From NCBI GenBank assembly GCA_965247535.1, contig OZ252018.1, forward strand, positions 1,860,001 to 1,924,000: a stretch of DNA of 64,000 nt, given 5' to 3'. The stretch is from JAPPHY01 sp965247535. Lineage in GTDB: Bacteria; Chloroflexota; Dehalococcoidia; Lucifugimonadales; UBA2985. The notes under the pieces are model-generated. The model had not been told where the DNA came from, did no database searches, and worked only from the letters and a program-made list of their open reading frames with translations. The position numbers and the translations under genes are program-made. Below, in pieces: positions 40,883 to 48,771 of this stretch; position 1 is the stretch's first letter; each line of letters opens with the position of its first letter.

Positions 40883-42268
40883 TTGGCGGAGTATCACATA
40901 GACCCGGAGATACGCTACTACAACTACCAGGGCAGGTTTCCACCCCTGCCCATGGAGGATGAGCCCGCGCCCATTCCGCCTGTCACGGACAAGACGCACC
41001 GCAAGCTAATCACCGACACCACGCTGCGAGACGGCGCCCAGGACCCGCACTTCGCGCTCTTCCCGGTGGACGCGCGCCTCGCCTACTTCGACCTGCTCCA
41101 CGAGCTGGATAACGGCACCGGCGCCATCGAGCAGATCGAGGTGTTCATCTACCAGCAGCGCGACCTCTGGGCGCTGGAGCGCCTGCTGGAGCGCGAGTAT
41201 GAGTTTCCGCAGGTCACCACCTGGACCAGGGCCATCCCCAAGGACATCAAGGACCTGGTCGAGATCTCCCGCGGCACCATCAAGGAGACCGGAATGCTCG
41301 CATCCAGCTCCGACCACCACATCTTCGACAAGCTGAAGTACCGCAGCAAGGCCGAGGCCGTCGAGAAGTACCTCGCCCCCATCCTTACCGCCTGCGAGAA
41401 CGGCATCCGTCCCCGCATTCACCTGGAGGACACCACCAAGGCCGACATCTTCGGCTTCGTCATTCCATTCATGCAGCGCGTCCTCCGCGAGACGAACGAC
41501 TGGGCCAAGTTCCGCATCTGCGACACCATCGGTTGGGGCTCGCCCGACCCGTACGCGCCGCTGCCCGTCGGCATCCCGCGCCTCATCTCCACGCTCGTGC
41601 AGGAGACCGGTGCCGAGCTGGAGTTCCACGGCCACAACGACTTCGGCATGGCCACCGCCAACAGCATGGCCGCCCTGCGCTACGGCTGCCGGCGCGTGAA
41701 TGTCGCCTTTGCGGGCCTGGGCGAGAGAACCGGAAACACCGCGCTGGAACAGGTGTTGGCCAGCTACATCCGCGAGTACAGCGACCCGGGATTCAAGCTG
41801 GACGTGGTCGCGCGGATCAGGGACCTCATCACGAACGAGGTGTGCACCATACCGCCCAAGCAGCCGATCATCGGTGAGGTCTTCTCCACGCAGGCCGGCC
41901 TTCACCAGACCGGCGTGCGGCGCTCGGACGAAGCGGGCGGCGGGCCCATCTACCTCCCGTTCGACGCCGCGCTTGTGGGCGACGAGGCCGTCGAGCAGCA
42001 CCGCATCGGCGCTCTCTCCGGCATGGACGGCATCGTCTCTGTCCTCAACCGCAAGGTCAAGGAAGAGACCGGCCAGGAGGGCACCTACTCCAACGTGAGC
42101 CGCGCCGTGAAGCACGTCTACGACCACATCCAGGCATCCTACGACGGCGCCTACAACCGCGAGAGCGACACGCTGGTGGGCCAGCGGCGCACCTTCTTCT
42201 CGGCCGAGGAGATCCTGGCGCTGACCCGCGAGGCAGAGGACGAGCGGCGGAGCTCCACCCGGAGCTAG
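40883..42268 (+). CDS. HMGL-family condensing enzyme, Re-citrate synthase-like
   Basis: 461 residues. The DRE-TIM barrel signature is LITDTTLRDGAQD (about 42-54). The metal and substrate loops are SSDHHIFDKLKYRSKAEAVEKYL, GIRPRIHLEDTTKADIFGFVIPF and EFHGHNDFGMATANS, followed by FAGLGERTGNTALE. The long ...GIRPR.HLEDTTRAD pattern is closer to Re-citrate synthase of clostridia than to isopropylmalate synthase, but homocitrate or related chemistry cannot be excluded. No leuA-type regulatory domain. Start TTG 40883 after GGGAGGAGG. The upstream acetyl-CoA synthetase could supply its acetyl-CoA. Confidence 0.82.
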   Translation: MAEYHIDPEIRYYNYQGRFPPLPMEDEPAPIPPVTDKTHRKLITDTTLRDGAQDPHFALFPVDARLAYFDLLHELDNGTGAIEQIEVFIYQQRDLWALERLLEREYEFPQVTTWTRAIPKDIKDLVEISRGTIKETGMLASSSDHHIFDKLKYRSKAEAVEKYLAPILTACENGIRPRIHLEDTTKADIFGFVIPFMQRVLRETNDWAKFRICDTIGWGSPDPYAPLPVGIPRLISTLVQETGAELEFHGHNDFGMATANSMAALRYGCRRVNVAFAGLGERTGNTALEQVLASYIREYSDPGFKLDVVARIRDLITNEVCTIPPKQPIIGEVFSTQAGLHQTGVRRSDEAGGGPIYLPFDAALVGDEAVEQHRIGALSGMDGIVSVLNRKVKEETGQEGTYSNVSRAVKHVYDHIQASYDGAYNRESDTLVGQRRTFFSAEEILALTREAEDERRSSTRS

Positions 42269-42287
42269 GCCCTCGCCTTCCCAGCCC

Positions 42288-43655
42288 ATGTCCACCGGCT
42301 ACAGGCGCATACCGAGCGTCGATAGGCTCCTCTCCGACAAGCGACTGCTCGCCCTCGCGGTGGAGGTCTCGCACGAGACCGTGGCCTCACTGGCGCGCGA
42401 GCGCTTGGAGGACGCTCGCCGAGGCGTGGCCGATGGCGTCGCGCCGCCCCCGCTTGACGTGCTGGTGGAGGATGTCTGCGCTGCGGCCGCCCGGCTGTTG
42501 GCCCCCGCGCCCGCGCCCGTCATCAACGCCACGGGCGTCGTGCTCCACACCAACCTCGGCCGCGCGCCCCTAAGCGCCGCCGCCGCCGAGGCCGTCGCAC
42601 GCGTCGCCTCCTCCTACTCTGACCTGGAGCTGGACCTGGAGGAGGGCGCACGCGGTTCGCGGCAGGCCCACGTCTCCGGCATACTGCGCCACCTGACGGG
42701 CGCCGAAGCAGCCCTGGTCGTCAACAACAACGCCTCAGCAGTCCTGCTCGCGCTCTCCGCCATCGCCTACGGCAAAGAGGTCATCGTCTCCCGCGGCGAG
42801 GCCGTCGAGATCGGCGGCGGGTTTCGCATCCCGGACGTACTGAGCCGCAGCGGCGCCGTCCTGCGAGAGGTGGGCACCACCAACCGCACCTACGCCTCCG
42901 ACTACGAGGACGCCATCTGCACCGACACAGGCGCGCTCCTCAAGGTCCACTCAAGCAACTTCGTCATCACCGGCTTCACGCACGACACCACCATCGGCGA
43001 GCTGGTCGAGATGGGCGCGCGTCACGGCGTGCCGGTGATCCACGACCTGGGCAGCGGCTGCCTCCTCGACACCGCCCGCTTCGGCCTCGCGCACGAGCCG
43101 ATGGTGCAGGAGAGCGTGGACGCAGGCGTCGATCTCGCCTGCTTCTCCGGCGACAAACTCCTCGGCGGCCCGCAGGCCGGCATCATCGTTGGCAGACGGG
43201 ATGCGATGTCACGCCTGGCGAGCCACCCCCTTGCGCGGGCAATGCGAATCGACAAGCTCAGCCTGGCGGCCCTCACGGCCACGCTGGCCCACTACCTGAA
43301 GGGCGAGGCCGTGGAGGCGATACCCGTGTGGCGAATGATCGCCGCGCCGCTCGACGGCCTGGAGGCGGCGGCCCGCAGGCTGCAGGATGCCGCGGGCGGT
43401 CGAGGTCGAGTCGAGCGGGGCCCGTCGACGGTAGGAGGTGGAAGCCTGCCCGGCGAGACGCTTCCGACGTGGCTGCTTACGATCGACGCAGGCGACGCGC
43501 CTGGCGGCGCGACGGCCCTGGCCGCGCGGCTGCGAGCCTCGGATCCGCCCGTCGTCGCACGGATCGAGGACGACCGGGTGGTCATCGACCCCCGCACCGT
43601 GCTCCCCGGCCAGGAGGAGCCGCTGGCGCGTGCGCTTCACGCGGCGGTGGGGTGA
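42288..43655 (+). CDS. selA: L-seryl-tRNA(Sec) selenium transferase
   Basis: Converts Ser-tRNA(Sec) to Sec-tRNA(Sec) using selenophosphate. It has 455 residues. The N-terminal RIPSVDRLL helix is followed by the PLP core: INATGVVLHTNLGRAPLS, VVNNNASAVLLAL, EVGTTNRTYASDYEDAI, DLGSGCLLD and the PLP lysine in CFSGDKLLGGPQAGIIVG. This commits the organism to selenoprotein synthesis. selB, selD and tRNA-Sec are not found in this window. It begins 19 bp after the previous gene. Confidence 0.96.
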   Translation: MSTGYRRIPSVDRLLSDKRLLALAVEVSHETVASLARERLEDARRGVADGVAPPPLDVLVEDVCAAAARLLAPAPAPVINATGVVLHTNLGRAPLSAAAAEAVARVASSYSDLELDLEEGARGSRQAHVSGILRHLTGAEAALVVNNNASAVLLALSAIAYGKEVIVSRGEAVEIGGGFRIPDVLSRSGAVLREVGTTNRTYASDYEDAICTDTGALLKVHSSNFVITGFTHDTTIGELVEMGARHGVPVIHDLGSGCLLDTARFGLAHEPMVQESVDAGVDLACFSGDKLLGGPQAGIIVGRRDAMSRLASHPLARAMRIDKLSLAALTATLAHYLKGEAVEAIPVWRMIAAPLDGLEAAARRLQDAAGGRGRVERGPSTVGGGSLPGETLPTWLLTIDAGDAPGGATALAARLRASDPPVVARIEDDRVVIDPRTVLPGQEEPLARALHAAVG

Positions 43656-43738
43656 GGGAGGGAGCGTTCAAGTTGACTTCACGCCCGGTGTTATGTAGAT
43701 TCGTTGCACACTCTCGACGGCGCAGGTGAGGTGATAAC

Positions 43739-43966
43739 ATGGCCAGAGTGGAACTTGTGATACCTGACGAGGACCGGGAGCGCTTTGACAACCAGGCTCG
43801 GCGCGAAGGCCTGACCCTCAGAGCGTGGCTGCTGGTCGCAGCACGCGAGCGCATCGAGGCCGCTCGGAGCGTTAGGCGTCTCGCGTCTCCGGAGGACCTT
43901 TGGGCGTTGTTCCATGGGTGCGACGAGATGGATTGGATCGATGAGCCGCGTTTTATCCCACGCTGA
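43739..43966 (+). CDS. Small RHH-like putative antitoxin
   Basis: 75 residues. MARVELVIPDEDRERFDNQARREGLTLRAWLLVAARERI looks like a ribbon-helix-helix DNA-binding segment, followed by an acidic tail (WALFHGCDEMDWIDEP) typical of VapB-like antitoxins that precede PIN toxins. No PIN-domain toxin follows, so it may be an orphan. RBS GGTGAGGTG; possible promoter TTGACT at 43673-43678 with TAGATT 17 bp on. Confidence 0.6.
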   Translation: MARVELVIPDEDRERFDNQARREGLTLRAWLLVAARERIEAARSVRRLASPEDLWALFHGCDEMDWIDEPRFIPR

Positions 43967-44242
43967 AATAGCGATTCGCCATTTCAGACAGAGCCCAGCG
44001 GTAACGCTGCCGCCCCGGTATCCTCACCGCCTCGCCCTCCTGGACCGGCGCGTCGTCTGCGACCTGCTCGGTTTCGACGAGGAGGCCTGTGTGGGAGTTC
44101 GGCGGCTCGCCGCCAAGCGGTGCGCGGAGCCGTCAGTCCACGGCGGCAAGGCGAAGCCGAGGTGCGCGGCACTGGTGATCTAGGCGGCCGGGATGTGGCT
44201 ATTGACGCTTCGCTGGTACAGTCCGTCTCATCCTTCCTGCCA
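43967..44242. other. Region without a recognisable gene, after the orphan antitoxin
   Basis: 276 bp with high coding-like GC content but no protein or RNA family I recognise in any frame. I looked for a PIN toxin remnant and for tRNA-Sec and found neither. Confidence 0.4.
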
Positions 44243-45256
44243 TCACGGGATTTTCACTGTCTCGCCTTCCCCGACCTGCTCGGTGACTCCGCCTACGCGG
44301 AAGTGAATGACGTTGCCCTCCCCATCGTACTGGACGTCTGCGTTCGGCCATGGGTCACTTCTCAGCCCGGAATACCCGGGGTAGCCCCAAGCGGCTGCGG
44401 CGCCGTCGCCCTGCGGCGGTCTAATTGAAACGTGCCACTCCGGTATGTCAATCGGACGGATGAAGGGTATGCCGTATATCTCAAGCGTCGAGTAGAGGGG
44501 CGCACTGATGGCCGTGGCGCCATCAATCAGCGGGAACCTCAACGACCCGGCCCAGACCGTCTCCCCAGAGCCAAGCTCAGTGAGCCAGACCCCGTACCAC
44601 TCTCCCTCCTCGTCCAGGCCATCGGGTGCTAGCCGCATCCGGTAGTCGCCCGGGCACCAGTCGTAGCGACGTCGGACACTTATGAAGTCCCCTTCGTACC
44701 CCGCGGACTCGTACCAGCCGTCTTCTTCGCCGGCAACCCTTGCGAAGGTCGGGTCGCGTTCGCCGAACCTGGAGAATATCAGGCCCTTGCCACGCCCTCC
44801 CCTCTGGTTCGGATCCTGGACGTTTGTCTGCAGGCCGAAGTAGAAGTGGTGATTCGAGATGCTGGAGAAGCAGACCATCAGGTAGAGCCCGTGGTCCTCC
44901 GAGAAATTGCCTGGGTCGTTGCGTATAGTGAACTCATACGACACATCCCTGAACTGCGTGCCCGAGTCCCACCTCCACCACGTGAAGGTTAGATGCTCCG
45001 GTACGGCTCTGTCCACGTAGAGCTCGGGTCGCCCTGGAATTTGTGTAGGCACAGCCGTTGGCGTCGGCGTCGCCGTTGACCTTGGCGAAGGAGTAGCCGT
45101 CGACTGTGGCATAGGCGTTGCCGGGGGTGCGGCCGTCGACTCCCTCGTTGCCGTTGCCGTCTCAATGATAGGTGTGCCACTTGTGGCACAGGCGGAGCCG
45201 AGCAGGCACAGGAGTGCCAAGGCTAGAGTGGTCGGCCGTATACGAGCGTCCTTCAT
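44243..45256 (-). CDS. Lipoprotein with DUF3472-like domain
   Basis: 337 residues. A lipoprotein signal (LALLCLLGSACATSG, Cys about 24) is followed by a Thr/Pro/Ala-rich low-complexity stalk (about 30-72). A globular domain has HFYFGLQTNVQDPNQRGGRGKGLIFSRF and DPTFARVAGEEDGWYESAGYEGDF, resembling DUF3472-type carbohydrate-associated domains. Exported; function unknown. The stalk repeats (TATPSPRSTATPTPT) are like those of the surface protein at 22995. Confidence 0.75.
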   Translation of the reverse strand: MKDARIRPTTLALALLCLLGSACATSGTPIIETATATRESTAAPPATPMPQSTATPSPRSTATPTPTAVPTQIPGRPELYVDRAVPEHLTFTWWRWDSGTQFRDVSYEFTIRNDPGNFSEDHGLYLMVCFSSISNHHFYFGLQTNVQDPNQRGGRGKGLIFSRFGERDPTFARVAGEEDGWYESAGYEGDFISVRRRYDWCPGDYRMRLAPDGLDEEGEWYGVWLTELGSGETVWAGSLRFPLIDGATAISAPLYSTLEIYGIPFIRPIDIPEWHVSIRPPQGDGAAAAWGYPGYSGLRSDPWPNADVQYDGEGNVIHFRVGGVTEQVGEGETVKIP

Positions 45257-45390
45257 CCTGGTCTGGCTGTGTACCCCTTCGGGAGGACAACGCGCCGCCC
45301 GTGCTCGGCGCCTACACGCTGGAGGGCCTTGCCCTGGCCGTCGATCTCGCCTCGCAAAGGCTGGTTCCGGCAGACCTCATCATGCTGTAG
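45257..45390 (+). pseudogene. 3' remnant of a retropepsin-like aspartyl protease gene
   Basis: The plus-strand frame ending at TAG 45388-45390 reads PPVLGAYTLEGLALAVDLAS then QRLVPADLIML. This resembles the C-terminal end of small bacterial clan AA aspartic proteases (LLG..TLE.LGL.VD....LVP). The expected upstream part with the DTG motif is absent, and the divergent lipoprotein gene starts there, so this is probably a decayed fragment. Confidence 0.45.
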
Positions 45391-45404
45391 CGGGCGGGAG
45401 GTGA

Positions 45405-45440
45405 CCGCTCACGCCCTTCGACTCGGCTCAGGGTGAGCGG
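45405..45440. repeat. REP-like palindrome, CTCACGCCCTTCGAC family
   Basis: CCGCTCACGCCCTTCGACTC...CAGGGTGAGCGG; the ends pair over 7 bp. Confidence 0.7.
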
Positions 45441-45450
45441 GCCACCGTTT

Positions 45451-45487
45451 CCCGCTCATGGTGAGCTTGTCGAACCATTTTAGCGGG
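45451..45487. repeat. REP-like palindrome, GCTCATGGTGAGC family
   Basis: CCCGCTCATGGTGAGCTTG...CATTTTAGCGGG, paired with the repeat ten bases upstream. This pair resembles the combination at 38702 and 38754. Confidence 0.7.
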
Positions 45488-45540
45488 AGGGAGGTCACCG
45501 CAAGGCGTGCGAAGATACCCACCCGCCCTACCGACCGCGG

Positions 45541-45756
45541 CTAGACAGCTTTTACGCTGTGCAGGGGCAGCGCCTCGGTTTCAAGCGTGTGCAGGTCCAG
45601 CCGCCGTGATGCCTGGTCGATGTCGAAGCCGACCACTTCCCCGTCGGCGTCTACGTCGACGTTCAACCCAGAGGTAACTTCTATGGTCTCCGCGCCAGGC
45701 TTCGCCTTGAATTCGACATACAGGCTATCGGTCTCCGGATAGTAGTGAAGCTTCAT
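45541..45756 (-). CDS. DUF2283 domain protein
   Basis: 71 residues. MKLHYYPETDSLYVEFKAKPG, then SGLNVDVDADGEVVGFDIDQAS is the full DUF2283 pattern, a small beta-rich domain. Such genes are often next to DUF4258 genes in toxin-antitoxin-like pairs, but no partner is here. RBS GGAGGAGG is a few bases upstream of ATG 45756. Confidence 0.88.
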   Translation of the reverse strand: MKLHYYPETDSLYVEFKAKPGAETIEVTSGLNVDVDADGEVVGFDIDQASRRLDLHTLETEALPLHSVKAV

Positions 45757-45810
45757 GCTTGTGCCTCCTCCTCAAAGCGCCCACCTCGGCGCCAACATAC
45801 CACCCCCCCT

Positions 45811-45835
45811 GTTGCCTCACCGGAAGATGTTACCG
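45811..45835. repeat. IS left terminal inverted repeat
   Basis: GTTGCCTCACCGGAAGATG followed by TTACCG, matching the reverse complement of the right-end motif with few changes. Confidence 0.8.
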
Positions 45836-45850
45836 AGCTTTCAGCGGCTT

Positions 45851-47389
45851 CTAATTGACGCCCATGGGTCCGATGTCAACCGGTCGCACCTCACTATTGG
45901 TCCCTCTGCTTTTGGATGAAGCATACACCAGTTGCTTCGCCATCACACCCCGCCACTGGGTGACTCTGCGCTGAAGGGTCCGCAGCTGACGCCTGCTGTA
46001 GCGCTCAGGGTAACGTAGGATCAGCCGATCCATCAGCTCTGCGGCAGTCGCGTCGGGCTGCTGCTGGAGCCAGCCCAGCACGTCGCACCAAACCCCCTCG
46101 AACGGGTCAGGACGAGTCCGCCATGTGCGAGATACCCCGGCCTTCCTTGCGTGGGTCGGCCGTACCTCTCCCTGTCTCCACAGGCCGGGCAACTGCGACA
46201 GGAAGCTCTCCAGACTCCCACCATCGGGAGTACCCCCTGACTCGAGAGACCCAACTGCTGCCAATGCAGACTGGGACTCGCGTATGCTGTGCAGCAACGA
46301 CACGGGGTCCAGCTCAGCGCGGTAGTGGCGCAAGGTCAGCTTCGCCTCCTCGCCCACGTCGTCACGAGCAAGCAGTCGGTCGCAGGGTGTAGCCGGCTTG
46401 CTGTATTGCTTGGTCACACTGCCTACATTTCGGCTCTTCGTCAGCAGCTGGAACGAGGGCTGAAAGTAGTTCACGTATAGCCGCATTGCGCCGTAGAGGT
46501 GGGCGAGTGTCTGGCCGGCGACCGCTCCCGAGTGGCGGTCGTGACCGACGAAGCGCCGGATCACCGAACCATTCTTCTGCTCTATCCACGCCTGGTCGTT
46601 CTTGCGGTACGCCCGAGAACGGGTGAACTCGATCTCCCTCGCCTTACAGTACCCAACCAGGGTCTCGTTGATGAACACGCTGTCATTGTCGGAGTCTATG
46701 CCACGCACAGGCACGGGGAAGACACGGGAGATGGCTTCCAACCCTTCGACTACCAGTGACTGCTCGCGAGCCAGCAGCGGCACGGCCTCGGTCCAGCCTG
46801 AGCAAACGTCAGTGGCGACCAGGCTGTGGATGAATGCTCCGGACACGGCACCGCCGCCGTGCGCCACCAGGTCTATCTCGAGATAGCCCGGAGTCGGGTC
46901 GTTCCAGTCCATGAAGGTGCGAACTGGGACCTGGCTTCCCATCTTTCGCTTCTTCTTGTGCCTCCTGCGGCTTCCCGCCTGCTCCCTCACCGGCCTCAGC
47001 AACCGGTCCATGGTACTGGCACTTGCTGAGAACAGCCTCTCTCTCACGTCGGGATCAAGGTCGAGATGGCCGTGTCTCTCCAACGACTCCACCATACTGG
47101 GCAGTGCGGCCTTCAGCCTCTTGCCACAGATCCTGTCTGCGGCCTCCCACACCACGATCAGCGCCTGCCTGACAGCCTCGTCGTAGATGCGCCGACCCCT
47201 GGGAACCTTACGATCCACGGGCTCACTAATCTGGCCCAGGAGCCTGACGGCGTGCTTCCTGTGGCAGCCAACCATGGCCACGAACTCGTCGAGCATCCTG
47301 CTCTTGTCCTTCTTCGATGCCTCACTATACCGGCCGCGGATCGCTTCGAGAACCTCCGTCCTCGTGGCTGTGCTGATCTCTGAGACCAT
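45851..47389 (-). CDS. Integrase-core (rve) DDE transposase
   Basis: 512 residues from ATG 47389, with GGAGG 7 bp before. An N-terminal HTH-like region (SKKDKSRMLDEFVAMVGCHRKHAVRLL) precedes the rve catalytic core: D in GYLEIDLVAHGG, D in GIDSDNDSVFIN, E in WIEQKNGSVIRR, a complete DDE. A C-terminal extension of about 180 residues follows. The reading frame is intact, so the element could be active. I do not assign an IS family. The first terminal motif overlaps the mRNA start region, so transposase binding could repress its own gene (inference). Confidence 0.9.
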   Translation of the reverse strand: MVSEISTATRTEVLEAIRGRYSEASKKDKSRMLDEFVAMVGCHRKHAVRLLGQISEPVDRKVPRGRRIYDEAVRQALIVVWEAADRICGKRLKAALPSMVESLERHGHLDLDPDVRERLFSASASTMDRLLRPVREQAGSRRRHKKKRKMGSQVPVRTFMDWNDPTPGYLEIDLVAHGGGAVSGAFIHSLVATDVCSGWTEAVPLLAREQSLVVEGLEAISRVFPVPVRGIDSDNDSVFINETLVGYCKAREIEFTRSRAYRKNDQAWIEQKNGSVIRRFVGHDRHSGAVAGQTLAHLYGAMRLYVNYFQPSFQLLTKSRNVGSVTKQYSKPATPCDRLLARDDVGEEAKLTLRHYRAELDPVSLLHSIRESQSALAAVGSLESGGTPDGGSLESFLSQLPGLWRQGEVRPTHARKAGVSRTWRTRPDPFEGVWCDVLGWLQQQPDATAAELMDRLILRYPERYSRRQLRTLQRRVTQWRGVMAKQLVYASSKSRGTNSEVRPVDIGPMGVN

Positions 47390-47407
47390 ATCCATGCCTC
47401 CATGATT

Positions 47408-47498
47408 TGGGTAACACAATCATGAGGCAACGACCTGATTTCGGTAACATCTCCGTGAGGCAATAGCTCCGCTTCGGTAACATATTCCTTGAGGCAAC
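47408..47498. repeat. Three iterated terminal motifs at the IS right end
   Basis: GGTAACACAATCATGAGGCA (from 47409), CGGTAACATCTCCGTGAGGC (from 47442) and CGGTAACATATTCCTTGAGG (from 47475) are repeats with about 33-bp periodicity, probably multiple transposase-binding sites. Confidence 0.85.
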
Positions 47499-47505
47499 GC
47501 GCCCC

Positions 47506-48756
47506 CTACGCCACAAACCGGCGCAGCACTATGCACGTGTTCTGACCCCCGAAGCCAAAGCTGTTCGAGAGCACCACGTCAACCGGCTGCCGCCTCGCCA
47601 CGTTGGGCACGTAGTCCAGGTCGCAGGCCGGGTCTGGGTTCTCCTGGTTCACCGTCGGGTGTATGATCCCGTCCAATATCGTCTTCACGCACGCCACCGC
47701 CTCCAGCGCGCCCGCGCCTCCCAGCGCATGCCCGGTCATCGACTTGGTCGAGCTGATGGGCACCGAGTAGGCCAGCTCGCCGAACACGCTCTTGATGGCC
47801 ATAGTCTCCACCGCGTCGTTCAGCGGCGTGGACGTGCCGTGGGCGTTGATGTAATCGACGTCGTCCGTGGTGATGCCCGCGTTCGCCAGGGCCCATCGCA
47901 TCGCCCGGCTTGCGCCCTCGCCGGTCTCGTCGGGCTGCACGGCGTGGAAGGCGTCGCTCGATGCGCCGTATCCGGCCACCTCCGCCAGGATGGTCGCGCC
48001 GCGCTCCAGCGCGTGCTCCAGGCTCTCCAGGATCAGGATGCCCGCGCCCTCCGCCGGCACAAATCCGTCGCGGTTGGCGTCGAACGGGCGGCTTGCCTTC
48101 TCCGGCTCCTCGTTGTGCGTGCTCAGCGCCTTGAGGATGCAGAAACCGGACAGGCCAATCTCGGTGATGCTCGCCTCCGAGCCGCCGGCGAGCACCACGT
48201 CGACGGCGCCGCGTCGAATGGCCTCGGCCGCCTCGCCGATGGCCTGGTTGGACGCGGCGCAGGCCGTGACCACCGTGGAGTTGTACCCCTTGGCCCCCAC
48301 AAGTCTGGCCACGTTGGCCGACGCCATGTTGGGAAGCATCATGGGTATGAAGAACGGGTTGATGCGCATGGCTCCCTTCACGGTCATGTCCGCGCAGGCG
48401 TCCTGGGTGGTGGACAGGCCGCCGGCGCCGTTGCCCAGCAGCACGCCGATACGCTCCGCGTCCTCGCGGTCCAGGTCCAGTGATGCATCCTCTATGGCCA
48501 TGTACGCCGCCGCGAGCGATAGCTGGCTGAAGCGCGCCATCCTGCGGGACTCGCGCGAGTTGATGTACTTGTCAGGCTCGAAGTCCCATACCTCTCCGGC
48601 AATGCGCGTGGGATACCTCGTCGTGTCGCACAGCGTGATGGGGCCAATACCGGAGCGCCCGGCCACCAGCCCGTCCCAGAACTGCTCCACCGATGATCCC
48701 AGGGGTGTAACGGCGCCCATGCCCGTCACCACAACTCTAGCTCTGTCCGCGTTCAT
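47506..48756 (-). CDS. fabF: 3-oxoacyl-ACP synthase II
   Basis: Elongates fatty acids by condensing malonyl-ACP with acyl-ACP. It has 416 residues. The catalytic triad is Cys in VVTACAASNQAIGEA, His in NAHGTSTPLND and His in MTGHALGGAGALEA; the glycine-rich end is NSFGFGGQN. It is the last gene of a minus-strand cluster starting at pcm, 15 bp after folC. No acpP or other fab genes are adjacent. Confidence 0.96.
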   Translation of the reverse strand: MNADRARVVVTGMGAVTPLGSSVEQFWDGLVAGRSGIGPITLCDTTRYPTRIAGEVWDFEPDKYINSRESRRMARFSQLSLAAAYMAIEDASLDLDREDAERIGVLLGNGAGGLSTTQDACADMTVKGAMRINPFFIPMMLPNMASANVARLVGAKGYNSTVVTACAASNQAIGEAAEAIRRGAVDVVLAGGSEASITEIGLSGFCILKALSTHNEEPEKASRPFDANRDGFVPAEGAGILILESLEHALERGATILAEVAGYGASSDAFHAVQPDETGEGASRAMRWALANAGITTDDVDYINAHGTSTPLNDAVETMAIKSVFGELAYSVPISSTKSMTGHALGGAGALEAVACVKTILDGIIHPTVNQENPDPACDLDYVPNVARRQPVDVVLSNSFGFGGQNTCIVLRRFVA

Positions 48757-48771
48757 ACAAAACCTCTCGTC

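Larger units (their letters stand above)
45811..47498. mobile_element. Complete insertion sequence with rve-type transposase
   Basis: A 1688-bp unit. The left end GTTGCCTCACCGGAAGATG, then TTACCG, is the inverted repeat of the right end CGGTAACATATTCC, then TTGAGGCAAC. The right end carries three copies of the CGGTAACAT-N-TGAGGCAA motif spaced about 32-33 bp. It encodes one transposase. It ends 8 bp from the fabF stop. I could not define a target duplication. Confidence 0.82.

Noticed and set aside
40883..42295. A 429-residue minus-strand ORF opposite the HMGL-family gene
   Set aside because: Antisense to a strongly conserved DRE-TIM barrel enzyme; no recognisable domain.
43967..44242. Possible tRNA-Sec next to selA
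   Set aside because: No TTCGA-type T-loop and no foldable cloverleaf with a TCA anticodon could be found by eye.
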